From: a virus
Reading direction: 5' to 3' (one strand)
Virus record (IMG/VR): IMGVR_UViG_3300003177_000010
Location: 1-64,000 of that record
DNA length: 64,000 nucleotides
The notes beneath the pieces are model-generated. The model had not been told where the DNA came from, did not search any database, and was given only the letters and a program-made list of their open reading frames with translations. Below are positions 55,478-64,000 of the stretch, piece after piece. The position numbers were made by a program, and so were the translations under genes. Within the stretch, counting starts at the first letter, position 1. Each line of letters opens with the position of its first letter.

Positions 55478-56213
55478 AGCTAATTTATCTCCAGGGTCTT
55501 TGGGAAAAGGCACAGATGATAAACCCAGATGGAATGGTAAGTATAAATTAGAAATCTTACGTAAATCTTATCTATCAATACAGGAAGGACTAAATAAAGA
55601 AGATAGTATAATTATTGTTAATGATAGAACTACTAAAGAAACTTTAGAATGGATGAAAAATACTACAATAGCTAATTTCTCTGTAGTAGATATTACTTCT
55701 TTAGATGTGCTAAGAAAAGAGCATAAGTATCCAAAGTATCATCCTGTTGTAATTAATGCTTGCCCAGACTTAACTGAATTACTAATACAAACTGCGGAAA
55801 GTAATCCAGAAGAATTAATATATATATGTGAAGATGATTACTTGCACACTCCTATAGCAATTAGCGCTATGAAAAATTTATATAATTCTTCTTTTGATGG
55901 GTTTTATGTACCTTATGACTACCCTGATAGATATACTATAGACAGGGAAATTAATACTAAGATATATTTAACTAACTACGGGCACATTAGGACTGTGCCT
56001 AGTGCTACTTTAACTATTGCAGCATTAGGTAAGACTTGGTTAAAATATAAGTATGAAATATTAAGAGCAGGAGTTTTTGCAGATGATAGCTGGACTTGGA
56101 AAGCTTTCGCACAAATACCAGCATTTTGTCCTATACCTGGTCACGCTACTCACTTGCAAGAAGGATGTATTACTCCAGGAGTAGATTGGGAAACTGTGTA
56201 TGCTAATTACTAA
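55452..56213 (+). CDS. Glycosyltransferase-like protein
   Basis: A 253-residue protein with IYICEDDYLHTP (acidic DXD-like motif) and DDSWTWKAF, as in GT-A folds. I cannot name its family. Overlaps the acyltransferase gene by 26 nt. Confidence 0.6.
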   Translation: MHILFRSCEANLSPGSLGKGTDDKPRWNGKYKLEILRKSYLSIQEGLNKEDSIIIVNDRTTKETLEWMKNTTIANFSVVDITSLDVLRKEHKYPKYHPVVINACPDLTELLIQTAESNPEELIYICEDDYLHTPIAISAMKNLYNSSFDGFYVPYDYPDRYTIDREINTKIYLTNYGHIRTVPSATLTIAALGKTWLKYKYEILRAGVFADDSWTWKAFAQIPAFCPIPGHATHLQEGCITPGVDWETVYANY

Positions 56214-57180
56214 AAAGTTAAAAATTAAGAATTTTAATAAATATATACAAGAGGCTAATAGGTCTAATATATTTACAAATTATGGCTATGCAGTACAATT
56301 ACTAGAAGAACGCGCTAGGTACATGCTAAAAATAGATGAGTCTAAAGCAATTATAGCTACTAGTAGTGGGACTGCTGCTTTACATGCAGCAGTTAATGTG
56401 TATGATTGTGAAAATATAAATGTGCAAGACTTTACTTTCCCTTGTAATATACAGGGGCCTTTAAATAATGCTATTATTGTTGATATGCATGACAGTGCTA
56501 ATATAGCCTTAGATAAAGATGCTGACTTAATAGTAATAACTAACTGTTTTGGACACCTACAAGATGTAGTATTTATAGAAGAGTTTGCAGAAGCGCATGA
56601 CATAGTTACCATATACGATAATGCTGCAACTCCTTTTTCTTTTATTAACAGCACTAACAGTTGCAATATTGGAGACGCGGCTATAATATCGCTACACCAT
56701 ACAAAGCACCTAGGATTTGGGGAAGGTGGTTTACTAATTATAGATAAACAATTTGAAGATTTAGCTAGGGATATAATAAATTTTGCTAAGCATAGTGACC
56801 CTTTTTTAGGTAATAATTATAAGATGAGTGAGATAGCTGCTGCAGGAGTGCTACAGTGGTGGGATAGCTTCTCTATAGAAAGTTTAAAAAATAGCTTATT
56901 AGATAGATATTTTTATCTGTATGAGATGGCTAAAAAGTATGCTGAGCTATTTCCTAATGTTGCGGATGATTATTCTTTCTTACCTGCTAATTTACCTATT
57001 ATAATAGAAGATCAGTATATAAGAAAAGATGCAGAGAAACTAGGGGTTAAATACTATAAACCTTTACTAGGGCTACCAAATTCAAGTAAACTATATGAAA
57101 ATATAGTTTGTTTACCAATAACAGGAAATATAAATGCAAAGAATAGCAATAGTAACTGGCTGCGCAGGATTTTTAGCTAG
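56200..57180 (+). CDS. DegT/DnrJ/EryC1-type sugar aminotransferase
   Basis: A 326-residue PLP enzyme: IIATSSGTAALHAA near residue 50, DNAATPF for cofactor contacts, and LHHTKHLGFGEGG with the PLP lysine (HTKH). It transfers an amino group to a 3- or 4-keto nucleotide sugar, whose precursor would come from the dehydratase encoded next; they overlap by 47 nt. Confidence 0.85.
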   Translation: MLITKKLKIKNFNKYIQEANRSNIFTNYGYAVQLLEERARYMLKIDESKAIIATSSGTAALHAAVNVYDCENINVQDFTFPCNIQGPLNNAIIVDMHDSANIALDKDADLIVITNCFGHLQDVVFIEEFAEAHDIVTIYDNAATPFSFINSTNSCNIGDAAIISLHHTKHLGFGEGGLLIIDKQFEDLARDIINFAKHSDPFLGNNYKMSEIAAAGVLQWWDSFSIESLKNSLLDRYFYLYEMAKKYAELFPNVADDYSFLPANLPIIIEDQYIRKDAEKLGVKYYKPLLGLPNSSKLYENIVCLPITGNINAKNSNSNWLRRIFS

Positions 57181-58093
57181 TACATTTGTGGAACAACTAC
57201 TAAATAGAGGGTGGTTTGTTTATGGTATTGATAAAATAACTAAAGTATCAAATACAAATAGGCTCAAGTACTTACAAAAAGTATTTCCTAACTCTTATAA
57301 GGTAGTAAAAGAGGATATATGTGAGGTAACATGGCTACCTGATGCAGATGTATTATTTAATTTTGCTGCAGAGAGTGATGTAGATAATAGTAATAAAAGT
57401 AGTAAAGAGTTTTTTAAAAGTAACGTCAGTGGTGTAGCTAATTTACTAGAGGTACTTAATAACCAAATTAATATTAAAAATAGTAAAACTATGTTTTTTC
57501 AAATATCTACTGATGAAGTTTATGGAGATTTAATTTCTAATAGTGCTAATGAGGATAGTAAGCTAAATCCTAGTAACCCTTATGCAGCTTCTAAAGCAGC
57601 AGCAGATATGCTAATAATGGCTTGGAATAGAACACACGAACAGCCTTTTACTATAGTAAGACCATCAAATAATTATGGACCACATCAATACCCAGAAAAG
57701 TTAATACCTTTAGCAGTTAAAAATCTTAATAGAGGATTACCTATAAATCTGCATAATAAAGGTACTCCTATAAGAGTATGGACACATGTATATGATACTG
57801 TAGATGCTATATTAACTATATATCATGCTGCAGAATTTAATTGTATATATAACATATCATCAGAATTTTCTCAAACTAACTTGGCTACAGTAGAAAAAAT
57901 ACTTAGCGCCTATGGAGTAGAACAGAGTAAATATAGTTACTATGTAAATATGCAGCATAACAGACCTGGGCAAGATGTTAGATATTCTATAACATGTGAG
58001 CCGTTAAAGAGACTAGGGTGGAAACCTAAAAAACAATTTGATGACTCTATAAATCTATTAGTACAAGAGTATAGAAAGGAATTTAGATGGTAA
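57134..58093 (+). CDS. NAD-dependent 4,6-dehydratase of dTDP-glucose type
   Basis: A 319-residue extended SDR: TGCAGFLAS binds NAD+, STDEVYG and YAASKAAAD give the catalytic residues, and RPSNNYGPHQYPEKLIPL and HNRPGQDVRYS are typical of RfbB. It makes the 4-keto-6-deoxy sugar used by the aminotransferase and by RfbC/RfbD at 43627-44991. Confidence 0.85.
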   Translation: MQRIAIVTGCAGFLASTFVEQLLNRGWFVYGIDKITKVSNTNRLKYLQKVFPNSYKVVKEDICEVTWLPDADVLFNFAAESDVDNSNKSSKEFFKSNVSGVANLLEVLNNQINIKNSKTMFFQISTDEVYGDLISNSANEDSKLNPSNPYAASKAAADMLIMAWNRTHEQPFTIVRPSNNYGPHQYPEKLIPLAVKNLNRGLPINLHNKGTPIRVWTHVYDTVDAILTIYHAAEFNCIYNISSEFSQTNLATVEKILSAYGVEQSKYSYYVNMQHNRPGQDVRYSITCEPLKRLGWKPKKQFDDSINLLVQEYRKEFRW

Positions 58094-58824
58094 AAATAAT
58101 AACCCCATATATCAACCCCAAAGAAATCAAAAAACATAAAGAACACTATTGGGAGTACGACATATACTATGAACAAGATACTGCCGGTATTGGCCCTGAT
58201 TTAATGTTCCAAAAAATGTGGAATAAATTCCCTGATGATGATATATTTATTTTGCATTCAGATATGTTTATGAAAGATACTGATTGGTTATCTAAAGTAT
58301 TAAAATATACTAATAAGTATCCAGAAGCTGGTATGTTCGGTTGCCTGTTACTTTATCCTCTAAAAGACGAAAAAGGTGACTATTTTATTCAATCAGCAGG
58401 AGGTAAATTTACAGACGGTAAGCCTGATCATTATGGTAGTGGTATTGTTGTAGAAAATAAATCCACGTTTAAGGAAGAGTTAGAAACTGATACAGGGGAG
58501 TACGATAGTGTAAGAGAAGTAGCTTGGACTACTTTTGGAGGTTGCTATATTAGAAGAAGTTTTATTAACGCAGTAGGGTCATTTTCTCCAGAATATGAGT
58601 GGGCGTATAATAGAGACGTAGACTTTTGCTTAGCTGCTAGAAGTGTAGGGCAAAAGATATACCAAATACCTGTAAGAATTATGCACTCCGAGTCTAAAGA
58701 TGCTAAAATTATAAAAGCCAACGATCAAAGTAAAGTGCAGATGGAATTAAGAAACTTAAATAAATTAATAGATAAATGGAGCGGCTCTAAGCTGTATAAA
58801 ACTATTGATAATAAGATTATATAA
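58087..58824 (+). CDS. Family 2 glycosyltransferase
   Basis: A 245-residue GT-A enzyme: ILHSDMFMKD provides the DXD-like acidic pair, WTTFGGCYIRRS and EWAYNRDVDFCLAARSVGQ are typical acceptor-site blocks of GT2. Overlaps the dehydratase by 7 nt. Confidence 0.8.
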   Translation: MVKIITPYINPKEIKKHKEHYWEYDIYYEQDTAGIGPDLMFQKMWNKFPDDDIFILHSDMFMKDTDWLSKVLKYTNKYPEAGMFGCLLLYPLKDEKGDYFIQSAGGKFTDGKPDHYGSGIVVENKSTFKEELETDTGEYDSVREVAWTTFGGCYIRRSFINAVGSFSPEYEWAYNRDVDFCLAARSVGQKIYQIPVRIMHSESKDAKIIKANDQSKVQMELRNLNKLIDKWSGSKLYKTIDNKII

Positions 58825-58843
58825 CTATATAAAAGGATATAAA

Positions 58844-59560
58844 ATGGCTACTATTACTAGACCACAAGTAACTGCTTCTCTAACGCTAGCAGATGGGGTA
58901 CAATCTAAATTACCAGAATATATGTTAGATCTATATGGACATAGCTCCTATAGGCTAAAGTCGTTTATTAATAATATTTGTAGTAAAAAGAACACAAACT
59001 ATTTAGAAATAGGAGTAGGTAGAGGTTCAACTATATTAAGTGCAGTATATGAGAATGAAACGTGTAAAGCTACAGGTATAGAAAATTATATGTATGACGC
59101 TATAGAGCCTACTAAAGTACCTTTAGAAGGAACCATATGGTACAATATGCAAAGTCAGTTAAAAAGCAATCTAAGTAGATATGGTACTTCGGATAATAAT
59201 AGTAAAAAAGGGTCTATAAATATAATAGAAGAATACTTTGAAAAAGTTATGCCAGAGGATGTGCCTAAAGCAGATGTAGTGTACTTTGATGTGACTCCTG
59301 TTAATGAAAAGGTATATTCTGATTTTTTTGAAAATATAGTTCCTTATATTAGTAGTTCTTCTGTAATTATATTCTCAAATTTTTCGAATACCCTACATGA
59401 AAGGCAAATAAGAAAAGCATTTGAAGAGCGCGAAGATAAAGTAAAAGTACTATGGGAAGAAACTCGAGTTACTAGTAGCTTAAATGATGCTAGTAATTAC
59501 TATTCCGGTATTGGTATATTTGGGGTAGTTAGATCTCATAAAGCAGTAGGTAAAGAATGA
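58844..59560 (+). CDS. Class I SAM-dependent methyltransferase
   Basis: A 238-residue protein with YLEIGVGRGSTILSA (motif I) and DVVYFDVTPVN (motif IV), resembling methyltransferases of glycan loci. ATG at 58844 follows AAAGGA and is preferred over the upstream frame start. Overlaps the next gene by ATGA. Confidence 0.75.
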   Translation: MATITRPQVTASLTLADGVQSKLPEYMLDLYGHSSYRLKSFINNICSKKNTNYLEIGVGRGSTILSAVYENETCKATGIENYMYDAIEPTKVPLEGTIWYNMQSQLKSNLSRYGTSDNNSKKGSINIIEEYFEKVMPEDVPKADVVYFDVTPVNEKVYSDFFENIVPYISSSSVIIFSNFSNTLHERQIRKAFEEREDKVKVLWEETRVTSSLNDASNYYSGIGIFGVVRSHKAVGKE

Positions 59561-60384
59561 AAAAAAGTGTTATAAGTTTAATCAGCTATGATGCACATAT
59601 GCTAATAGAAAGTATAAAATCTTATTATGCATATGTAGACGAAATTATATTAGGGCTTGATGAAGATAGAATTAGCTGGAATAATAATAAATTCTCTTTT
59701 AATGAGGGGGAATTATGGGATTCTTTACTATCTATAGATGTGGATAATAAAATAGAGGTAATTCAAAGTAATTTTCATTCCTCAAAAATAGCTATAGAAA
59801 ATGATAATTATGAACGAAATTTTCTTAAAAGTAAATGCACAAATAGTTGGATTTTTAGCTTTGATGCTGATGAAGTATTATTAAATGCGAAAGATTTTTT
59901 CTATAGCTATTGCCCCATAGTCCATAAGTATAAAGAAGATAAAGATGTATGTATGATTTGGGTTACTCCTTTTAAAACTATAGGAGATACAACATTACTA
60001 ATAGTGAATGAAGACGGGGCACCTTTCTTCGGAGAAAATCAGAGCATAGCTACTTCTGTAAATAACACTTTTACTTACGCTAGATGGAGTAACGTGAGCG
60101 CTTCCGGGAAAAATAGGCTTATGTCCCCATTAATTGGGCTACATTGGAGCTTAGATAGAGATAAACAAGCATTGTATGAAAAAATTAACAATACAGGGCA
60201 TTCTGATATTGTTAATGAGGATCCATTTTTTTCTTTATGGAATAGTGTGACTTTAGATAATTATAAAGAATTTCATAACTTTAGAACATCAGGTATAGGG
60301 CCAGCTCAGTGGCCTAGGTTACGCGCAGTACCTACAAAAGATTTAGTATCTTTTATTATGAGTTATAAGGATAAAGCGTATTAA
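59557..60384 (+). CDS. Glycosyltransferase-like protein
   Basis: A 275-residue protein, SLISYDAHMLIESIKSYY, with WIFSFDADEVL (DXD) as in GT2 enzymes of the type that hydrolyse or extend short glycans. Coupled on both sides. Confidence 0.7.
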   Translation: MKKSVISLISYDAHMLIESIKSYYAYVDEIILGLDEDRISWNNNKFSFNEGELWDSLLSIDVDNKIEVIQSNFHSSKIAIENDNYERNFLKSKCTNSWIFSFDADEVLLNAKDFFYSYCPIVHKYKEDKDVCMIWVTPFKTIGDTTLLIVNEDGAPFFGENQSIATSVNNTFTYARWSNVSASGKNRLMSPLIGLHWSLDRDKQALYEKINNTGHSDIVNEDPFFSLWNSVTLDNYKEFHNFRTSGIGPAQWPRLRAVPTKDLVSFIMSYKDKAY

Positions 60385-61529
60385 TGTTAATTGAAATATT
60401 AGGAAAATTTTTTGATAATCACTCTCTGAGTATTATAAATAGAAACTTAGCAATAGGGCTACATAACGCAGGAGTTGCTGTACAAATTATAGCTATTGAT
60501 TCTTATGACCACGAATTTAAAGTAGACAAAGAATCAGTAAAAATATTACAAAAGTTACGTAAGTCTACCGATAAAGTACCAGATATACAAGTTAGACATA
60601 CTTACCCACCAATATGGCAGTGGCCAGAAAATAAAAAAACTAAAATAGTATTTATTCAGCCATGGGAGTTCCCTAAAGTACCTTTTGAATGGCAGTATAA
60701 ATTTGAGTCATTTGCAGATGCTTTAATAGTACCAAGTTCTACTAATGCTGAAGTATTTATAAAAGGGGGCTTACGCAGTGATAAAGTTTTTGTAGTACCT
60801 AACGGGTATGACGACAAAATTTTTAAAAGTGGTAGATCAACAAGTTCTTATGTTGAGGAATCTAAATTTAATTTTGTATATGTAGGAAATTCACAGTGGA
60901 GAAAAGGGTTAGATATACTGCTGAATGCGTGGCATAAATGTTTTAAGTCTTATGATAATGCAAGACTAATTATAAAAGATAACCCAAGGGTATATGGAGA
61001 TAGTAATATAATTAATGAAATCATCCGTATGCAATATAAAACTTCTTGTGCTCCTATTACTTATATAGATAGTGATTTATCTGTAGAGGATATGGCTGAT
61101 TTATATAGTAGCTGTTCTGTTATTGTGCATCCTTACAGGGCTGAAGGCTTCGGTATGCATATACAAGAAGCAGTAGCTTCTGGGTGTTTTCCTATTATTC
61201 CTAATAAAGGGCCTACTAATGACTTTATACCAGATGACTGTAGTATAAAAATAGATACTACTGCTACACCTATTAATATTGCAGATGCTAATATATTTGC
61301 TATGAAGCCAGGAGACTCAAGTACCTTAATGGGCACTCATACATTTATTGATGAGCCTTCTGAGCAATCTCTAGAAAAAGCACTTATGTATTTATATCAC
61401 AGCCATGAAAGAGATAAGATAGTTAGTAAAGTAAAGGGTATATCTACACTTAATACATGGGACAAAGTTATAAAGCAATACATTGATGTGTTTAACAAAA
61501 TAAGTAACAACCAGGTAAGGAGAACATAA
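60384..61529 (+). CDS. Family 4 (GT-B) glycosyltransferase
   Basis: A 381-residue GT-B enzyme: PSSTNAEVF, VVPNGYDDKIF, FVYVGNSQWRKGLDILL and HPYRAEGFGMHIQEAVASG give the family's EX7E motif. Last gene of the glycan locus. Confidence 0.87.
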   Translation: MLIEILGKFFDNHSLSIINRNLAIGLHNAGVAVQIIAIDSYDHEFKVDKESVKILQKLRKSTDKVPDIQVRHTYPPIWQWPENKKTKIVFIQPWEFPKVPFEWQYKFESFADALIVPSSTNAEVFIKGGLRSDKVFVVPNGYDDKIFKSGRSTSSYVEESKFNFVYVGNSQWRKGLDILLNAWHKCFKSYDNARLIIKDNPRVYGDSNIINEIIRMQYKTSCAPITYIDSDLSVEDMADLYSSCSVIVHPYRAEGFGMHIQEAVASGCFPIIPNKGPTNDFIPDDCSIKIDTTATPINIADANIFAMKPGDSSTLMGTHTFIDEPSEQSLEKALMYLYHSHERDKIVSKVKGISTLNTWDKVIKQYIDVFNKISNNQVRRT

Positions 61530-61687
61530 TGAAAGATAGTATTTTACTAAAGTGTAAAAACAAAATTGAAATTATAGAGTTAGCTACAATTCAAGGGTTC
61601 GACCAAGGTGCTATAGATAAGCTTATAGCACGGTGGGTAGAGCTAAAAAAAGTAAAGAATAAAAAGAAAAATAAGTCTATTAATTAA
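61529..61687 (+). CDS. Small basic protein
   Basis: A 52-residue protein, MKDSILLKCKNKIEIIELAT..., with a Lys-rich tail. TAATG couples it to both neighbours and AAGGAG precedes it. The first half looks like a small helix-turn-helix. Function unknown. Confidence 0.6.
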   Translation: MKDSILLKCKNKIEIIELATIQGFDQGAIDKLIARWVELKKVKNKKKNKSIN

Positions 61688-61956
61688 TGGACAAGGATTT
61701 TGGCGTTGCATTCCATAAACCTAATGGGAATGCAGTAAAAGTAACAATAAATGAGTTTAGAGATATATTATATCTACACATACGAGAATATATGATGGAT
61801 GGGGATACAGGCACTTGGTTCCCCACTAAAAGTGGTTTTTCTATGCATGCAGATGAGGTAACATCTTTAATACCTTTATTAGAAGAAGCAGGCCATTTAA
61901 TAGCTAAAAGGTACGAGCATTCTACACAACTAACATTGCCTTTGGAGTATAAATGA
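61687..61956 (+). CDS. PC4-like transcription cofactor
   Basis: An 89-residue protein. Residues 19-75, VTINEFRDILYLHIREYMMD...WFPTKSGFSM, closely follow the PC4/p15 single-stranded DNA-binding fold. Bacterial and phage PC4-like proteins bind ssDNA and may act in replication or transcription; T5 and others encode relatives. Confidence 0.78.
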   Translation: MDKDFGVAFHKPNGNAVKVTINEFRDILYLHIREYMMDGDTGTWFPTKSGFSMHADEVTSLIPLLEEAGHLIAKRYEHSTQLTLPLEYK

Positions 61957-62264
61957 GTTTAAAAGCCTGGGAAGATAAAGACACAGAGAAATTAATAGAC
62001 TTGTACGTAAATAGAAAAGAACAAGATGTACACAAGTTAGCTAAGGTATTTAATAAAGGCTATAGAAGTGTTATAAGTAAATTAGTACAATTAAAGATAT
62101 ACGAAAAGCCTATTAATACTATAGAAAAAGCACCTACAGTTAAAATGATGGTATTAGAAATAGAAGGCATGTTTGGTATTCAACTTAACGGATATAACCT
62201 AAATAATAAGCAAAACCTAACTATATTGTTAAAAGAGTTAAAAAAGCGGTATTGTAGTGATTAA
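61953..62264 (+). CDS. Helix-turn-helix-like DNA-binding protein
   Basis: A 103-residue protein whose first 55 residues (WEDKDTEKLIDLY...LAKVFNKGYRSVISKLV) have the same pattern as the leftward gene at 20566-20961. Likely paralogous small regulators. ATGA overlap with the PC4-like gene. Confidence 0.55.
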   Translation: MSLKAWEDKDTEKLIDLYVNRKEQDVHKLAKVFNKGYRSVISKLVQLKIYEKPINTIEKAPTVKMMVLEIEGMFGIQLNGYNLNNKQNLTILLKELKKRYCSD

Positions 62265-62277
62265 ATGTAATTAATTA

Positions 62278-62306
62278 TTGCTAACTACTAATATTAAGTA
62301 TAATAT
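62278..62306 (+). promoter_or_regulatory. Sigma70-type promoter
   Basis: TTGCTA, 17 bp, TAATAT (or 15 bp to TATAAT), about 30 bp upstream of the ligase gene. Confidence 0.5.
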
Positions 62307-62334
62307 AGGTATATACACATAAGGCTATAAATTT

Positions 62335-64000
62335 ATGAACTATATCACTTTAAAGAAACTAGTACAAAAACACTGCGATTTATACTACGATCAGTCAGTG
62401 CCTAGCATATCAGATGCAGACTTCGATGCTCTATACGATAAGCTGGAAGAGGTAGAAAAAGCACAAGGATGGCAGGCTATTGATTCCCCCACAGTAAAAG
62501 TTGGAGGCATAGCAGGTAAGGTGCAACACCCATTTAAGTTGTACTCTCTACAAAAAGTATACAATGTAGAAGAAGTGCCCTCTAATTTTAGTATAGAAAC
62601 CCCAAAAATAGACGGTACTAATATAACTCTAGTGTATAAGTTGGGGCGCTTATCGGCTGCTCTAACACGAGGCAATGGAGAAATGGGGGATAATGTTTTA
62701 CACCTAGTAAAGCACATAAAAAATATACCTAAAACTATAAAATCTTCGTGGAAAATAGTAGTAATAAATGGCGAGTGTGTTACTAATAAAAAAGTAGATA
62801 ATTTTAGGAACTACGTATCTGGCGCCTTAGGGCTGAAGTCGGAAGAGGAATTTAAAAATAGAGATATTTTATTTATTGCACACGATTTATTAGGCGTAAC
62901 TTTAGATTACACTACTAGAATGAAATTAGTTAGTGCTATGGGTATAACTACAGTTATGGATCCTATTGCAGATAAGTATCCGCAAGATGGTAGAGTATTT
63001 AGAATTGATAGTTATAACAAATCTGTCACTTTAGGGTATACTTCTAAATACCCTAAATTTGCAATAGCATTAAAAGAGAGAGAAGTTACTGTTGCTATAT
63101 CTACCTTGCAGGAAGTAATATGGACAGTAGGGAGAACAGGAACAGTAAACCCTACTGGTATTATCAGCCCAGTGGTTTTAGATGATGCTACAATAACTAG
63201 AGTAACTTTACATAACATCCGTATAATAGAGGATAATAGTCTAGGCATAGGGGATACTATAAAAGTAGAAAGAGCAGGAGGAGTTATACCTAAATTTCTG
63301 GAAGTTATAGAGCATTCGAAACATAACATTAAAATAAGTAAAATTGATGCAGAGAAGCAAGTTAATCTAGAGCTAGTTAGAAAAGGGCCTACACTTGTTG
63401 TTAAGAATTCTAGTGATGTAAATCAAGCTAAAGTAGTAGAGCATTTTGTTAAAACTATGGAAATTAAAGGGTTAGGCCCTGCATCCATAAACAAAATGAA
63501 TATTACTCATATAAGCCAACTATATAGCAGTAACACTAAGTGGGATCAATTAGGAGCAAACGGGCAAAAAATACTTCAAGAAGTATATAAGTCTAGATTA
63601 AAACCATATAGTATTGTGTTAGCTGCTTTAGGTATAAAAGGGGTAGGTAGGGCAGCAGCTAAGGTTATAGTTAATAAAATACCTGCATTTATACATCTAA
63701 AGGATATTGAGTACACAGAAGTTAAAGGAGTAGGCCCCGCTACTATTAATTCTATACTTAGTTTTTTGGAGGATAATGAGGACTGGGTACTGAAGTTACC
63801 TCTACAATTGAGGCAAGAATTATTAATTTCAGATATATTAGATGAACCTACTAAGAAAGTATGCATTACAGGTAAAATGGATATTACTAGAAAAGAGCTA
63901 AGTGATGAATTAGAAATTCTAGGGTACAAAACTACATCTACTGTTACTAAAGATTGCTATGCATTGATAACAGGTGGGGATACTAGCTCTTCTAAGTATA
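62335..64000 (+). CDS. ligA: NAD-dependent DNA ligase (partial at window end)
   Basis: The first 555 codons of an NAD+-dependent ligase. YY near residue 17 and ISDADFDALYD are from the NMN-binding Ia domain, TPKIDGTNI holds the nucleotide-accepting Lys91, GRTGTVNPTG and IERAGG-like KVERAGGVIPK belong to the OB domain, GLGPASIN and GVGRAA are helix-hairpin-helix blocks, and a BRCT-like end follows (VCITGKM). The usual four-Cys zinc finger is absent. It seals nicks in replication and uses NAD+, tying it to the phage's NAD+ salvage genes. Continues past the window. Confidence 0.9.
   Translation, partial: MNYITLKKLVQKHCDLYYDQSVPSISDADFDALYDKLEEVEKAQGWQAIDSPTVKVGGIAGKVQHPFKLYSLQKVYNVEEVPSNFSIETPKIDGTNITLVYKLGRLSAALTRGNGEMGDNVLHLVKHIKNIPKTIKSSWKIVVINGECVTNKKVDNFRNYVSGALGLKSEEEFKNRDILFIAHDLLGVTLDYTTRMKLVSAMGITTVMDPIADKYPQDGRVFRIDSYNKSVTLGYTSKYPKFAIALKEREVTVAISTLQEVIWTVGRTGTVNPTGIISPVVLDDATITRVTLHNIRIIEDNSLGIGDTIKVERAGGVIPKFLEVIEHSKHNIKISKIDAEKQVNLELVRKGPTLVVKNSSDVNQAKVVEHFVKTMEIKGLGPASINKMNITHISQLYSSNTKWDQLGANGQKILQEVYKSRLKPYSIVLAALGIKGVGRAAAKVIVNKIPAFIHLKDIEYTEVKGVGPATINSILSFLEDNEDWVLKLPLQLRQELLISDILDEPTKKVCITGKMDITRKELSDELEILGYKTTSTVTKDCYALITGGDTSSSKY

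Noticed and set aside
62391-63929. Leftward genes in the last 1.6 kb
   Set aside because: They are antisense shadows of the ligase gene, whose motifs are unmistakable.

Overview
The window is one end-to-end stretch of a large, AT-rich, double-stranded DNA phage genome. The phage signature is clear: two peptidoglycan hydrolases, an i-spanin/o-spanin pair with a holin-like protein, an NAD-dependent DNA ligase, a bS21 homologue, about 24 tRNA genes, and dozens of short ATGA/TAATG-coupled genes of the kind seen in big tailed phages. No capsid, tail or complete terminase gene lies in the window. Lipopolysaccharide-type sugar genes and an o-spanin imply a Gram-negative host. A circularly permuted, two-piece tmRNA with an ANDN-type tag, an alphaproteobacterial trait, suggests that host (or the donor of the gene) is an alphaproteobacterium; this is inference. 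TAA, TAG and TGA all serve as stops, so there is no sign of genetic recoding.

Layout. Positions 1-590 hold a decamer repeat array and a structured leader RNA behind its own promoter. Positions 591-27396 are a dense leftward gene array: small hypothetical proteins interspersed with enzymes for NAD+ salvage (nicotinamide phosphoribosyltransferase, NMN adenylyltransferase-Nudix), ADP-ribose chemistry (macrodomain, NADAR), RNA repair (RtcB, an RlaP-like nucleotidyltransferase, a cyclic-phosphate receiver domain), an RlmN/Cfr-like radical SAM enzyme, a MazG-like pyrophosphohydrolase, phosphoesterases and an M15 endolysin. Positions 27427-42044 are a leftward tRNA island broken into many short units, each with a sigma70-type promoter. 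It carries tRNAs for 19 amino acids (all but alanine), the tmRNA, a TilS-like tRNA-Ile lysidine synthetase, a damaged peptidyl-tRNA hydrolase-like gene, tRNA remnants and many hairpins. Positions 42046-52832 are leftward again: AAA ATPase, dTDP-rhamnose genes, Hsp20, a SprT-like protease, a methyltransferase, a ClpP-like protease, lysis genes and a RecB-type nuclease.

At 52826-52869 two promoters overlap back to back and transcription flips. Positions 52912-64000 run rightward: thioredoxin-like protein, bS21, a small secreted protein, a VWA protein, an eight-gene glycan locus (acyltransferase, aminotransferase, dehydratase, methyltransferase and four glycosyltransferases), a PC4-like protein, a helix-turn-helix-like protein and the start of NAD-dependent ligase, which is cut by the window end.

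How the parts fit. The most distinctive theme is takeover and maintenance of translation: tRNAs, tmRNA, bS21, TilS, RtcB and an RlmN-like enzyme together would supply, decode with, rescue and repair the ribosome's RNA partners. The second is NAD+ and ADP-ribose defence: salvage enzymes restore NAD+ (which the phage's own ligase consumes) while macrodomain and NADAR proteins can remove ADP-ribose. Regulation appears to rest on host-like TTGCTN-N17-TATNNT promoters, a recurring palindrome fused to some of these promoters, and probable non-AUG starts. Several small genes are broken by single-base indels, often in runs of A; whether these are decay, slippage-rescued genes or sequencing errors cannot be settled from the sequence alone.
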